Shown one piece after another: positions 1 to 13,713 of a DNA stretch of 64,000 nucleotides. Position 1 is the stretch's first letter. Every line of letters begins with the position of its first letter. Location: positions 95,989,740 through 96,053,739 of the forward strand of contig OW804095.1 in the NCBI GenBank assembly GCA_942159475.1, written 5' to 3'. This DNA comes from Sthenelais limicola. Lineage: Eukaryota; Annelida; Polychaeta; Phyllodocida; Sigalionidae. Both the position numbers and the translations under genes were made by a program. Below the pieces are notes generated by a model that was not told the DNA's origin, ran no database searches, and was given only the letters and a program-made list of their open reading frames with translations.

Positions 1-29
1 GGGAGGCGCATTTTCTCAAAGCCACTATC

Positions 30-1050
30 TCCTACTTGGCCGCCTACTTGCTCTCCCTTCTTGTTCAGGTTTCAGATTAGCAACTCGCTACCAAACGTTT
101 TCAGATCTTGAACTTGCCACTCGAAAGTAAAGAATGAGCAGTTGGTTGTTCAGAAACACCTCGTATTGTAGAAATCGTTGCAGCTGTTCTTCAATCTGAC
201 TATAGGCCTTCCTGAAAATCATTCCTCCCGAAGCCTGTGGGTGAAAAAGGATAATTCGAGTTAGTTGCAATGATTCAAACTATTCCATGGAGAACAGATT
301 TACGAGTTCTAAAGCTGGAAGGGATAGAAAACCCAATTTTTCTGCTGTTCCCACAAGGGGTATATAACCACAAACTTTAACCCTAATAGCTAACAGGTGC
401 TACTGCCTCAAAGTATCAAAGAGAGCTGGCTTATCCTCTGATAATAACCCGTGAAGGCTGCCCCCGGCACAAAAGGCATACACCAGTAATTGACGGAAAG
501 ATTTGTGGCTTGGTAAAAGAGTGTGACCAAAGAGGCATTGGGGTTATATCGAGACCATAAATGCTAACATGGACTTGTGTCAGGCTAAATCGACCGGAGA
601 TTCAAGGGTTGTGAGAAAGTTGGAGGGCCACACTCACAGCCAACCAGGACGAATTTAGAAAACTCTTCTGATAATGGGAAGCTATTAAAAGCCCATGTAA
701 ATCTTTTCTAAATCCTCACAGCCCAATTTGTGTAGGGGATGAGCCGTGCTGCTCCGATTGCCTCCTAGTAGTGAATGAAAAGCTGCCGGATCTTTGACCA
801 ATTGCTTTAGAAGCTCTTCTTCTCTACCCTGCCCAAGCTATGAGTACAGAATAACCAGCACCTTAATGCCTGCGAGTGAGGTTTGGCCAGTGACGCATTT
901 CAAGCCATAGTGTGCAAAGTATACCCTCGGCACTACAATAGTGGTACCACTGGTGGTTGTAAAGTTTCACCCTCTCCTCCTACGCCTACTCTGGCTCCTC
1001 CTCCGCTTACTCCTCCTGCCCCCCTCCAGCCCCCTCTATCCCCCTCTAGC
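30..1050 (-). pseudogene. Unidentified intronless coding relic, about 340 codons, several in-frame stops
   Basis: Reading the minus strand with codons ending on positions divisible by three gives one frame from about 1040 down to about 30. It reads as protein-like sequence broken by stops but with no frameshift. The upstream end (about 1040-970) is Arg/Ser-rich. Open stretches include 685-837 (50 codons, with LLKQLVKDPAAF), 403-543 (with FRQLLVYAFCAGGSL) and 88-270 (with SQIEEQLQRFLQYE). Several of the stops are TAG, which could come from CAG by C-to-T change. No intron is needed to read it. I do not recognise the family. An Arg-rich leader before a compact body occurs in some capsid-type proteins, but that is only a resemblance. 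Confidence 0.4.
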
Positions 1051-1211
1051 TCCTCTCATCGCCCTACACTTTGGTTATTCCTCATGTGTGTGCGATCCTC
1101 GAGTGAGTGGCGGTGATCTGTCATGGAGTGATCAGTGGCAGAGAATTGAACGTACCACCAACACACCCCGGCAACACACTAGAATCAAACCCACCGAGTT
1201 GAGGCAAGCAT

Positions 1212-1535
1212 TTAATATATGGTGCAGTAGAGTGTATGTAGGCGCGCAGGATTATGCATGGTAAATTCAGATGGCGTGGGAACTAGTAAAGATGAGCCAG
1301 AAGTCGCTGATATGCGAGGGATAACAATGTTTTGAAAAAAAGGGAAAAAAGAACGAGTTACGTAAATTTCGTTTTGAATAGGTTCAGTCAGCAATGGGCG
1401 TAGCGGATGCCAATCGCTAAAGTGAGCAGCTAAAATGTTGTCGAGAACATTAGGGAAAGTGTCAGCAGGGTTGTTTTTAACCGTAGAAACAGGAGACTTT
1501 TTTAACCTTAAAAACCCCTTATTTGAAGCAACCAA
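1212..1535 (-). CDS. Hypothetical ORF, 107 codons, possibly a relic
   Basis: This is an uninterrupted ATG-to-stop frame on the same strand as the relic to its left but in a different frame. The C-terminal two thirds read as plausible protein (for example LAAHFSDWHPLRPLL), with many T-ending codons. No domain is recognised and no splice sites are needed. It could be the upstream part of the same relic after a frameshift, or chance. Confidence 0.2.
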   Translation of the reverse strand: MVASNKGFLRLKKSPVSTVKNNPADTFPNVLDNILAAHFSDWHPLRPLLTEPIQNEIYVTRSFFPFFQNIVIPRISATSGSSLLVPTPSEFTMHNPARLHTLYCTIY

Positions 1536-2639
1536 TTAGTAAGGGGAGAGCAACCAATTTACCGAAAATTGAAGAGACGTTCGAAGTAGGTAGTGTGCAG
1601 GTGGGGAGGGGTGGCGGTAGGGTTTGGGATTGGGGGATTGTCTCGTCCATGGGGCTCAACGACTTAGAACTATACACGTACAGATAGTTTATGATCAATC
1701 GAAAGTTGAAATGATTGGAGCTAAAGGGAACAGATTCCAGTTGTTTACACCCTCATTTTCCCTGTTATTAACCGATACATCGTGCTCTGGTTAGAACCAG
1801 GGAACCATCCACATCCGCCATCCGAATTGAAAATTGTTTAAGATATATCCTCGGTTTTCCCCCTTCAATAAATCACTTCTATTTTTGAAAGCTCCCAGGG
1901 GTCACATACTTAGTCTGTGCACACAATTTATAGTAGCATTACAAAGGTCATATTCGGGGCTTCTTTTCATTGCCACCTCGAGACAACCATAATCATAGTC
2001 AGCAAGGCCCACGGTGGGAACAGTTCAAAGAGAAGACATGCTTTAGGACCAGTTGGATTCAGAGGTGTTAACTAACTTACGTGACATCACGAGAAAAAAT
2101 TGGAAGATATAATACAGAGATCTAGGTTTATGCCGATAAGTAGGGTCTAAATAATGGACCATATATATATTCTTAAATAAAAGTGATAAAAGTTGGTGAA
2201 AAATAAGTGTGAGATATAGTGAATATGGGACTACAAATGAGTGGGGAGAACAGGAATTGTCTGAAGATGGGATATATAAGCTGGATTCTATAAACCAGAC
2301 TCCGGACTGCTCTTCTGTTTGTTGGACAGAAATGAGAGACTTGGGTAAAATAGATAGTAGAGGAATGGCCTGAATGTAAAGGGCCATGTGGCCTTGGTGT
2401 ACCCATGCCCTCGAGCTATAAGCCTGGAGTTGCTTCAATCAAACACGATCTATGCACTGCCTCATAGAATACAAAGAATATCCATTGACATACATAACTT
2501 ATTTTGTCCACTAGGAATCGATAACTATAGTTCTTAATGGGCTTAGTGAGTACACCGTGAATTGACTATTATCTTATATACCAACCGTTCAAATACATTC
2601 TGCACATACACGTTGTAATAAGATGGTGTATTATATATG
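1536..2639. other. No gene seen
   Basis: AT-rich sequence with a G-rich patch near 1595-1640. Open frames of up to 131 codons at 2043-2438 on the minus strand have no recognisable domain and look like chance. Confidence 0.4.
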
Positions 2640-2850
2640 TTTTAATAATACATAGAAAACATTATTGAGTCATAAACTTGAATTTCGGTCGTAAACTTGG
2701 TAAAAACGCATTGGTTGCCTGGACTACCACACGTAACTCACTAGTAACACGTGTCTCACTAGTAACACGTAACTCACTCACTAGTGCATAACTCACTCTA
2801 GATACGTTGTTCTCAGAGTAATGTCTATACAACAAAAAGATGAGTTAATC
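2640..2850 (+). repeat. Dispersed repeat family A, copy 1
   Basis: About 200 bp that closely resembles 30917-31110. Shared blocks include CTACCACACGTAACTCACTA, a GTTGTTCTCAGAG block and a TAAACTTGG(T/C)AAAAA block. This copy contains a local triplication of the ACTCACTAGTAACACGT motif that the other copy lacks. Confidence 0.75.
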
Positions 2851-3666
2851 CAGACATTGATGACGAACCATATGCAATGACTGAGCCCATTGAATCTATA
2901 CTACTGCGGAACCTTGACCTGTATGCATACCGCAATAAGCAACTACTAGTAGGTGTAGATATAGCCAAAAGAGGAATACTAATCCACAACACATTCATGG
3001 ATATAAAATGATTTCAATCTCACATCTAATGCACTTCAAACATCTTCTATGCCTGGCTATATATTGATTACAAGAACGGGATTCAAGGATTGATTCCATT
3101 GAGTGGTCCATTGAGCACTTTTTTAGGTCTGAATTGTGACATTGTTTTTGCTGCGTCACCAAAGAGAGCAATATTATATGGTGTTGTGCCATATTGTTTT
3201 TAAAAAACTTGTATTTGATTTATATGCAGATGTCTATATGGTCTCCCGGTGCAGGGAAGTTGCAAATCAATGCACGAGGCCATTATACATTGCAGTGTTT
3301 TATTCGGAAATATTCTTATCCATACAGAATGTACCGTGTATACATAATAAGGGGGCACAGGCATTATGCCTGGTGCCTAAAAGTGAAAGTCTCCAGAAAT
3401 CATTAGGCCAAGAGGAGAAGGAACATGTTTTTTTTCTTCTAAGCAGGTGGCAATTTTCTGAATTATTCTCCTCCACTAAGCGTTCAATTTTACCTTGCGA
3501 CAAACCTGCGGTTTACAAGCAAAACCTGATGTAATGGAAACACTGTTATCGGTCGATCCCCCTACCGAGGTGACAAAATACACCTGATAAGAACGCGGAC
3601 ATTGATCTGCCGAAAGTTGTGTTTGTTTGCTTGTGATGAGTTTAAATTCTTATTAGTTGGATACAC

Positions 3667-3681
3667 GGGGGGGGGGGGGGG
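3667..3681 (+). repeat. Poly-G tract (15 G)
   Basis: Uninterrupted run of 15 G. One of seven G runs of 11 or more in the window, all on the plus strand. Confidence 0.95.
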
Positions 3682-4663
3682 ATTTTTTACTCTTTCTATA
3701 GCCTATGCCAATCATAAATATGAATAATAAAGAATTTCCTTTATTGGATTATACGTTTTCAAGGCTGGTAGGATAAGTATGTGCGTAGGTTATTTCCCGT
3801 TTTTTATTCCTTCTTAAATAACATGCACATGGTTTCAATAACATTTGTCATGAATGAAATAATGATAAAATATGATGCCATACGTTGACGTCGGGTTGCA
3901 TTGCCTTTTATCAGGTGAGAGCAAAAGAAGTGTCTCTGTAAAGGTCGAAATTAGTTTTCCAATTACTACTTCCTCTCACGTTGATTCCAATTTCAATCCC
4001 TGGAAGCGAGAAGTTACCTTCCAATTTTCAGTCTGGGATCTTTGAGAAGAAAAAATGTCACCAAGAGCGCTTATTTGTATAGCATTTAGGAGGACCGACT
4101 TCACACGGCTTAGTTATTTCATGAATATTTCTGAGTGGGATCCATACAGTCTTCCATTCTTGCCATATTCTAGGGACCAACGTTATGTACACGAGGTTAC
4201 TAAAATGACATTTAATCAGCGGTCACCAAATATGCAAAGATTCTATTTGAGTAATACCAGGTCGTGGACGAAACAGACATTAAAATGAACTTGAAAATTA
4301 CGGTGAAGCAGGCTTGCCAGCTATACACCAACGTTTGCAACATATTACAAGTATTTGGATTCTTTGGATAAACTAAAGAACAATTAAGTTAAAAACTAGT
4401 GATTATGCACTTTCCTTTTTTCGGGCCACATATTTTAAAGTTAAATATCGAATTTAGTGGAGGGTGTGAAATTAACAGTAATCGGTTAGTGTCGGTATAC
4501 ACCACAAGGGAGAAGGTCATGGGATGTATTCTCTATTACTAGCAAACAACGAGGGCTTATCATATTTGCCATATATACATTTGTATGTATGCTCAAATTC
4601 GATCTTAACAGCTGTTATAGTAGAAGAGAGTATATGACATCATGTACGTAGACGTGACAGCAT

Positions 4664-4690
4664 GAAAGTCAACATCCTTTGTTGACTTTC
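4664..4690. repeat. Perfect short hairpin
   Basis: GAAAGTCAACA, five bases, then its exact reverse complement TGTTGACTTTC. Isolated; no flanking gene seen. Confidence 0.8.
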
Positions 4691-7600
4691 CAGAGCCTGA
4701 ATCTTTATATTTGTTTATGCATACATTCAGTATTGAAAGCTGTATATTTAGACCTGTGCGTTTGTGAATATAACTTTTGAATATTCTTTCTAGATTTATA
4801 GGTCTACGGAAGCTAAAGAGATCGTAAAACGGAAAACATATCTTGATGTAAACCTTATTCAGTATAGGCCAGAACCGGGATTTTCTGGCCCTGTAGGGCC
4901 GTTTATGTAATACCATCGGCGAATGGTATTATGTATAACAGGGCATTACAGCACCACGGCCGAGTGCACTGTCACACCTAACCAAAACCATGTGTTTTAT
5001 CATTGAGCCTCTCTCTCCCTTGTATAAGAATCCACCCACTCACAGTCACATCACAAATACAAAGCTTTAACATCTTTCCTCATAGTCGTCACACATTGAT
5101 GAAATAAAGATGAGTGATAGTTCTTATGGCTAGGAGAATACTTCCAAAAAATATTTAGTTAGTATATTTCACAATTTAAAAAAAGTTTAAAGATGAGTGG
5201 ACCACCTGCTGATTGATACTGACACCACTTGCAGATGGGTACTAATTGATATATATTTATGTTAGGGATTAGAGTCAAGGAACCCTTCGCTGTACAGATA
5301 TGCCCATCCCAGATGGAGCCAGAACTGTTATTATTAATGAATGCTACCTGATCAAAGGGGTTCATTGGCAATGGAAATGCATCATTAATGTGAATTCTTT
5401 TTTTTGTTTTAAAGAAAAAAAGGTGTATTTCAGCAAGTGAGCTCGATATACCATTAATATGATATCAATTTCAGAATGTTACACACCCGATACGGCACAC
5501 ATTAGTTATACACATTTTCATTAAGTGTAGACTTTGAGGCTTTCTATAACTAGAGAGTTTCTAAAAGTTTCTAATAATATATATACTCTCAACTATCTGA
5601 CAATTCTCCAACTTGAATTGAAGGGAACAAAATACTACTAATCCGCTAAAATGGAAAATAAGTCTTAGTTATTTTCTAACTCTTTCCATTCTGAACCTGA
5701 TAAACCTGAACCCAGGGGGGATATCTTTTGCTCTAAATGATACGTACAAAGAGCAGCGTACATATAAAAGAGTGAACTTGTATGTACGACTGTTTAAACA
5801 TCGCCACCATGTCGTTAAATACCAATCATCGTCAGCCTCTGAGCCTATCTTCAGGAAAATACTTTTTATAGTATATCATTTTGTAGAAGATCCGTTCAAT
5901 TTCCCCTTCATACTGGTGAAAATTCCCTGCTGGTTTTCCTCCATTGATATCGGTTTCCTAACCCCTGTTTATAGCTTTATGAAAGAGCAATGGAATACCC
6001 CCTTCTGTAATGTACATTTACGGTATTCTATATAGTGATTGGTGGGTACACTATGCCAAGACCAGAGAAAAGGAATAGTTCGGAAGGTGTCCATTGCAAA
6101 ACATTATAGCCTGTCAAGATGGCTTCCCCAGAGTACCAGGATAACCTTATAATACGATCAGATAAAGTCTCATGACTTCATATCAAACCATGTACTGGTA
6201 TCATATGGCTAATGCGTAAATAGTACTTCATTCATGAAAGTTTAATGCCTAGATTATATATCTCAATATTGATGGATAACTAGCCTGCAGTGGCGGAGTT
6301 CACCAGCAATTGACCAGAAGTAATTTGGGGTTTATACAATTCTTTATCCCTGTTCCTGTTATCAATATAAGCCATACATCCATTCCTACTGCATAGGCAT
6401 TGAGCAGATCGTAGAAGATAAAGGCCGCTTCTTCATTTTCTTTTGCATCAGCAGAAGACAAACCTTGGCGGATGACAATCATGCGTGAAGATAAAATAGT
6501 CCTCTCCTGTAAACAAATGAGAAAATCTAGATCTAGATCTATGGGATACCATCGGTTCTGCCTATCAGAGGGACATAGATGACAACTCTGTCATATTTAT
6601 GTGAACAACAAAAAGCTATGTCCCTCAAGGGAGATGAGAGGTGTGAGAGGACGTGGCTGCTGCTGCCAATGTTGTTGCGAGTAGAACCCTCCTAAGTTCT
6701 GCCTATGTGCACCAATGTAAGGACTAAAATGATTTAGTGACTGCGGAGCTGCTCTCGAGATAATGAGTCCTTAATAGTTCCACGACCACCCACACTGTGA
6801 AATAGGTGCCTTAGGATAACCAGAAGCTGCTCCCTCAATACTTATCAAAGCTGGAGCCATGGGATAGCTTCTTGATCATTCCTTCATCATGGCACCTTAC
6901 TTTGTTTTACCTCCAGCAGGAATTGCTTTGCTGCGTTGCTTACAAATGATATACGATCTTTACTAACTTGGCTCCAATACATTTCAAATGCTTTGGATCA
7001 GCCCTTGTGTCCAAATAATTATTACACCAATTGTATGTTTAATAACCAAGCTATGGGGTCAGTTCACTTTGCAGAATCCATACCATCGACATTTAGGCCT
7101 CGACATTTAAGTGCTCCAATTAGAGATGACACGGGGATTCAATGGAGTTTTATTGAAACCCAGAAGGGTGAAATGCGAGACAAATGCACGATTTGCCAAT
7201 TACAAGTTTGAAACCTTTACCTATAGATCTACTGGAGCTACCTGCCCATTGCCTGAGTACCATTAAAGTACCACTAAATCAAGGTCGTCACACCCGTAAT
7301 TAATTGTCACACTATATATAGTTAATTTATTATATGTATACATAATGTGTCTGTGAATATTTCTACATCCTTACATATTTTCCATTTTATATATTTGTGT
7401 TTGTCTCCTGTGTGTGCACCTCTCTCACGTATGAATAAAAATTGCCTTGAATTGCTTTGAATTGAATGTGTACCCACGTGCATACACACACATATAATTA
7501 TTTGCGTACGTCTCTCAATGTAATAGATTCGATAAACTAAAATTAGCATTCTCACAATGCAACTCAGGTACTCCTCGTTAAAGATTGAAGTTAGGGTACC

Positions 7601-8091
7601 CAGATTATGTTCCAGTCAGAGTTGGCGCCCATGAAATGGAGTAGCTTTGAAAAGAAAGGGTTAACTGTTACCTATCCCATTACCCAGGCAATTTCCATAA
7701 CGTAACTCTCATTTGATGTCAACCCAATGAGTCTGCCATCTATAATGCCGCCCATCACTTAGATAAACAAAGCGATGCGAACTCGTATTAGCTCAATGTA
7801 TAGACATCTAGTCTACTAAACAAATTATTTATCGCCATGTCACTATAAAAGCAATGCTAAATTTACTTCTCAATATCTTGGCAGTGACCGCTTTCAATCT
7901 GTTCCATGGAGTATATAGCAATCCGTTAAAAATATCAATTTATCCTATAGGACATAGATGGTCATCTGATATGATGTACATTGTTTCTAATATCATTATC
8001 CATGACGACCTATTCACTGACTTATCACCTCGATCTGCGTCTTGAATTATGCTATACTATAAATTAAAATACAATTCAGGGTATGGAATTG

Positions 8092-8109
8092 TTACGTAAG
8101 GTTACGTAA
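8092..8109. promoter_or_regulatory. Tandem TTACGTAA palindromes, one helical turn apart
   Basis: Two perfect TTACGTAA octamers at 8092-8099 and 8102-8109. TTACGTAA is the known optimal site for PAR-type bZIP factors (E4BP4/Vrille, PDP1/DBP class). The ten-base spacing puts both on the same face of the helix. No adjacent gene was recognised, so regulatory use is inference. Confidence 0.35.
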
Positions 8110-10760
8110 CGCCTGGGCCTCGATCCATACTTATCAGAATACATGGATGAAAGGAAAAAATAATAATAAAATACACTAATAGATCTGGATTGAATTGCAA
8201 TGGTTGGTGTACGATCGATATATTATATTATATAATTTTCTCCTAATAGCTATTTAGACGTTTCACTATTAGCCCGGAAACACGAAAACAATTATATTTG
8301 CTCACAATATTAATACCGGGAGGACAAAATGGACTAGTGAATACTTGTGTAACTTGTATATTTTAGCACACAACTCTTTTGAGGATTCTTTCGTGCTTGT
8401 ACGCATAAATTTCTGTATGGCCATGGTGCCACAAGAGAATAAGTAAGGCATAATGGATGTTCAGAAGACAGCCAACTAGCAATCCTTTTCATGGGAGACA
8501 TCAGAGGACTGCATAATAAAGGACGACCAGATCAGTCACAAAAATCATGACGCCTATGACTGAGTTTTCTCCCAGCAAGTATTTAATCGAAGTTTGATAG
8601 GGGCGTAAGGTTGATGGATATGCGCTCCATGTCCACATGCCCGGAATGTACCAGGCTGTATAATGATGGCCTATATGCATGCATACATACTAGTTTTTCT
8701 AGAATAGAGAGAACTCAACAGCAAGTTTATACCTACTCTTGGTATGGACGAATCATTCAAAAAGTTTAATCTAACTTTTTCTCATATAGAGCTAGATAAG
8801 ATATAAATTTGCATTATGTTTAACAAGTTAAGTTGACACATGCAGGTTTCATGTTATACATAATCAATTTGTAGATAAGTAAATAGGGACACTATTGGAA
8901 ATGCACGCTGTTGTCAGTAATCTGTCAGTAGGCTGGGAGGAAGGAGAGAATATCTAAATGAACATAGATAACTATGTGATCGGAAAACAGATCATTAGAT
9001 CTCATTCTCCTCACACTTAAAGTTCCTTGAAAAAAAGGACAAACGTGATCCAAATGGTGCAAAACAAAAGCTCTTCGTTAGACCCACATTAGCCATTTCT
9101 GACATGTATATTTCTATCCCCGTTTGCTTCCTCTTAGTAGGACAGTGATTGATTTTATTTTCTCCCAGGAATACCATTTAGAAGCGAGTCTGTATTGATT
9201 GAGATTTAAAAACACCCCGCACTCGGTTTCTGATGTTTCTTTTTTGTCCATTTCGGTGCGTGGAGTGCGACCGTCATTGAATACATGTAATTCCATTGTA
9301 TCATTAAACATGAGTCCAATTTGAATTTGTTCCAAGAGGTAATATACTCGTATCATCGATAGAGTGACTGCGGGATGATATTGAAATAAAAATGTCATAT
9401 TAACATGTGTCATTGGGGAGTGGTACCGGATGTTCTTTTTCAACTTCAACTTCATCTTGTTTTTCAGCATCTAGTACACTTATTAAAAATTATGTGCTTC
9501 TATATTCAATTACTGCGATCAGAGCGATACCGTTACGGATATAGATTCGATTTGAGGGGATTGATGTACTTAACGTAGTTCACTTTTGGTCCTATTAATC
9601 CAGTAAAATGTACTCCGGATATTGCCTTCGGGTTCATCCGATTTTATTATCCATAAATAGTAGACGCCCATCTGATCAATGGGTATAAGGTACGTCCCGG
9701 ATTCCCACTGTACAGGAAAAACAAGCTTGACCAGCCCACAGGAATATTTGATCCAGTTATTTCTTACTTCTTAAATCCTCAACAATCTACTCGAGTGCAT
9801 ATAAATTGTCTTATTATTATGCTCTATTAATTTTCCACATGTGTCCACGATGTGTATGATCCTGTCGTTTCCTTCTCCATCGTTATCATTAATTTGGTTT
9901 TAATTTTAGATGAATATCAACACCCTGAAAGCGGTAATATGCCATAATTTTCTAAAGGATGTGGGTCTTCTTTTTAAAGAGAAGGGATGGTATCTTAATA
10001 CATTCCTCAGGTAAATACTCTTGGAGTTGCTTTATCTTAATGAATCATTGCATCGTTTGAATCAAGCAGTTGCCTTTAACACCACATAATGTCAAGGAAT
10101 CTCTTCTCCGCGCATGTATCCTATAGTAATACCACGAGGCCACCATAAATTGTAAGAATGGGAACGCCGCAAATACTTTCGATAGGTCTCGTGGCAATCG
10201 ATTTATGACGACGAAGTAAGAGGTTCCAAAATCAGTAGAAAGATAAAAGAATCTCGTAATTCCATCCGAAGAATGACCCAAATGTCCCTAAAGGAATTTT
10301 ATGGCTAGATTATGGGTATCGAAGGGACACTATACCTTTTTTTCGTAAAACGCTATACCAAAGATTCCTTTGAGCTTTCTCAGGTCCAAGTTTGTTTTAT
10401 AGTGCCTATAAAGGTCATTGTAAAGCAACATATCTCCACAACCCTAAACATTTGAGGATTTCCGGTTTCAGACTAAGGCTCCCGAGAAAAACAACCATTT
10501 CCCTATACTACCTACTATACATGTATGGAGACTGAAATGAGCAAACAATTGCTTTAACGGAGTTGTTATAGGTAACCTTGATACGGTATGCATAAGCTTT
10601 ATGGGTTTATTAACTTTTTGTTGGTTGATGTGGAATGGTATAATTCGTCACACTGTTGAAAATACGGAATGGAATGAAAATTGTATACCTATTTAACGGC
10701 ACATAACCAACCAACTAAATTTAATAATACTATAACGTCGGAGAACCACAATAGCCCACG

Positions 10761-11024
10761 CTACTCCATATGATATTTATATGCACTGCATCCTGTTGGA
10801 AAACCATCCTTCCGCGGCAGAAACGCCACAAAAAAGTGTTCCCAGTAATTCAGCCATTCTACTGCACTTGCCTCAGAGGCCAGTGGTTGCCCTCCACAAA
10901 AGCCCCCCATAACAGTCAATATCTTCATGAGATCCCGAATCAAATGATTATGAGAGGCGGTTACCATGCAGGCGATGTCACCATCAAAGTTCTGCGCTTT
11001 CCTCGGTGGCCCCCAATGAGGCAT
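10761..11024 (-). CDS. Hypothetical 87-codon ORF
   Basis: ATG-to-stop frame with an upstream in-frame TGA. The translation is Trp-rich and protein-like (for example SAVEWLNYWEHFFVAF), in a patch somewhat richer in GC than its surroundings. No family recognised and no neighbours support it. An antisense frame of 86 codons covers the same bases, so chance is quite possible. Confidence 0.18.
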   Translation of the reverse strand: MPHWGPPRKAQNFDGDIACMVTASHNHLIRDLMKILTVMGGFCGGQPLASEASAVEWLNYWEHFFVAFLPRKDGFPTGCSAYKYHME

Positions 11025-12384
11025 GGTTGAGAGACTTCATACAATCAGTGCAGAAGTATCATTTGTCAGAAGCCTGTAGGACCCGGCTATGCATGCCTTC
11101 ATTTGACATCGTGGCACTTTTATGTGGTATTTTGTCTTAGAAAGCACTTGTCCCTCTGACCATTCATGGGTCTAAGGTCGGAGTGGGTAGCGTAGGAAAT
11201 GACCGCTAGTTAGAGGCCTTCATGGCACAATGCTGAGGCAATCTAGTGTAGAGATGGAAAAGTCGTTAACGGTAATCAGCGTCTGGAAGAACCCTTCCCC
11301 AAGACTTATGGGAAATTGGTTTGTAAAGTGTGCCTGCATATTTACACGTCACCTGCCACATGGACAGAATGGACAAGAACCACGAGCTGTCATCGAGTTA
11401 AATTCCCTTTTTAGGAGAGAAAAACTGTTGATCAGTACATTATTCATCAGAAAATCAATATTTGCCCTTCGTTCTTTTTTTTTGATCCACGGCCTACAGT
11501 TCATTCTTTTCCTAGTAGAATGATCTACAATAGTTGCCTAATGAACGGAAGGAAAGACTTTTAGGGATTATTGTGAAGTAAAACTCAAGGCGGGTGGAGA
11601 ATTGTTATCATAGATTGTTCACCAAGACCCTCGTACACACACAAACATTTCAATATACATGTACGTGTATTTCAGAATAAAGCCTTATCTGCTTTTTCTA
11701 TCCTAGAATAAAATATGAGCCTAGGTTTTCTCTTCTTTTAGTGACAATGTTGGGGAGTATGTTGGATGCCAGTTGTTTTTATAGTAGTCTTATGTGAATG
11801 TAAAGAATCGAGATGGTCGGTTTGAGTCGGCACGAAGCAAATGTCACTATTACTTGTTATCACACAAGATCGCTGCCAACGATCACCTTTCTGCGTTTGC
11901 TAGCTTATATATATATATTTTATTTCCCTTATAGTACAAGTACATCAAAACAAAGCTCACAGAGTCTACAACCTGCAGGTCTTCCTACTGGACTTTACAA
12001 TGTATTGTGATTTTGGAGAAATAGTTAAAATTAACAAACACATTATAGTGGAGAAATCCAACTCTTCCCAGATTATTCCATACCACTGGGGTATCTTATA
12101 TACATTACAAGAATCATGGCTATTGCGGTGAGATCTGTAATAACCATAATGGTTACATAGGTCACACTAGGTTTTACCAGCGTCAAGGTCGACAATAATA
12201 CGATAATATCCTGCCTAAAACAACAATTAACAGCTCTGGTACATACATTTAGCATTATCTGGTAGCCCCCTCCCCATCCCAGGTCTCTTGCATATTTATA
12301 AACGGTTCTAAGGAACACCCTAAACCCCTTTCTTCTTTTACACTCAAAACCTTGCTTTTCCATATTAGTCCAGTGAAAAAGGAA

Positions 12385-13018
12385 TCAAATATAAAAGGTT
12401 ATTCTTTCAGTCGGGGGGGGGGGTAATGATTTTGAGAAGCTTTTTATTATATGACCCTCTAAGGGTCCTTGCTTTTTGTTCACATTTTTATCATCCCTAC
12501 TAAAGGGGTAAGCTAGATCTAGGATATGTACTTCTCTTCTTTTTGATAGTGGCGCTAATTTCAACTCCCTTTGTATGGGTAAGTTGAGGGCTATACAGAC
12601 TGAAGAATTTTGGATGACTTGAAGTTTCTTTAACAGGGCGTCAGGTGCTACATTATATATGATATCACCAAATTCTAAAATGGGGTGCCAGGCAACCTTA
12701 TAAAGCATGATTAGCGTTTCCTTAGAAGCCACTAATCTCAGCTTAAGTAGTCTGCAAGTTGTTTATACAACTCTTTCTCCAGTACTTTGGCTGGCATTTT
12801 TACTGAGCTAATAGGTCTATAGTTAGTTGTTTGGCTATGTGGGCCTGCATTTTTATAAATTGGGGTTACCACAGCTGCCTTGAAATGTTTTGGAATTTTT
12901 GCTGTGCATAAGGATAGGTTATAATCAAATAAGTCATCTATTCAACCAGTGCAATAAGACAGGGCTTTAAGATTTTAGAGGGCAGGTATGGTACTCTCGA
13001 GGCTTTTGAGGTACCTAT
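12385..13018 (-). pseudogene. LINE reverse transcriptase, 3' part of a split element (LINE A)
   Basis: Reading leftwards from about 13018, the minus strand gives the RT finger region: SKASRVPYLPSKIL, then IPKHFKAAVVTPIYK, then NYRPISSV. Near 12740 the frame jumps to a C-terminal RT block containing HPILEFGDIIYNVAP, LLKKLQVIQNS and a LSKRREVHILDL helix. The catalytic palm motifs between these are missing, so there is an internal deletion. It continues in sense and order from 15174-16080 on the other side of a nested insertion. The element is non-functional. Confidence 0.85.
12413..12423 (+). repeat. Poly-G tract (11 G)
   Basis: Run of 11 G inside the LINE A remnant, just past the end of the readable RT frame. 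Confidence 0.9.
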
Positions 13019-13362
13019 CAATCTGATAATTTTTAAACGCAGGTTCGCAACCTGCGTTTAAGGGAATGGGTTCGCCCGTGACCGTTTCAGTGACCGTGCG
13101 TTCTGGTCAGCATTGCCACAAGTTCCTAAGGGAAATCCGAATGCTGCGCAATTGCGGCTGACGGGACGCGTCGACATACAGGTCCGCCGGGAGCCGTCAC
13201 TTTACGCTCCAATCCTAAAATGGCATATACTACTCACAGACTCTCTCAGAATTCCCATGCTATAATTCGTATGTAGGCTTATCGTAGGCTTAGTTCTGGT
13301 TTCGGTAGGCATAGGTAGGGTTTGGTGCTGCGTTTTGCAGCTGAACTGGTATTTTTGCGTAC

Positions 13363-13652
13363 AATTGCGTGATAGGACTCCTACTTCGTTGTCAAACACT
13401 CTCTTTCTCCTCCTCTTATAGTCCTTCCCAGAGGCCTTCAATAATCCTTCTGTGTAGACAGTACTAAAAGGTCTAGGGGTGTCCTCCTCCTACTCCTCCT
13501 CTCTCCTCCTCCTCTCTCTCTATCTCTTGCTCCTCTTTGCGTAATTGCGTGATTGGACCCCTACTGCGTTCCTATGGGTAAATTGCCTTGGATTTTTTTT
13601 TTTTTAAAATGGTTTCTCAGCCCTGGAAACTAAATATTTTTCCCGCTCTCTT

Positions 13653-13713
<61 letters not shown>

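Larger units (their letters stand above)
2851..12384. other. Long gene-poor block
   Basis: Apart from the small items listed separately I see no supportable gene in this 9.5 kb. The longest frames (132 codons at 3136-3534 plus; 118 codons at 9114-9470 minus) have no recognisable motif. The composition is uniformly AT-rich intergenic or intronic type. Confidence 0.4.

Noticed and set aside
3136..3534. 132-codon open frame
   Set aside because: No recognisable motif, mixed composition and antisense frames open too; within what AT-rich non-coding DNA gives over 64 kb.
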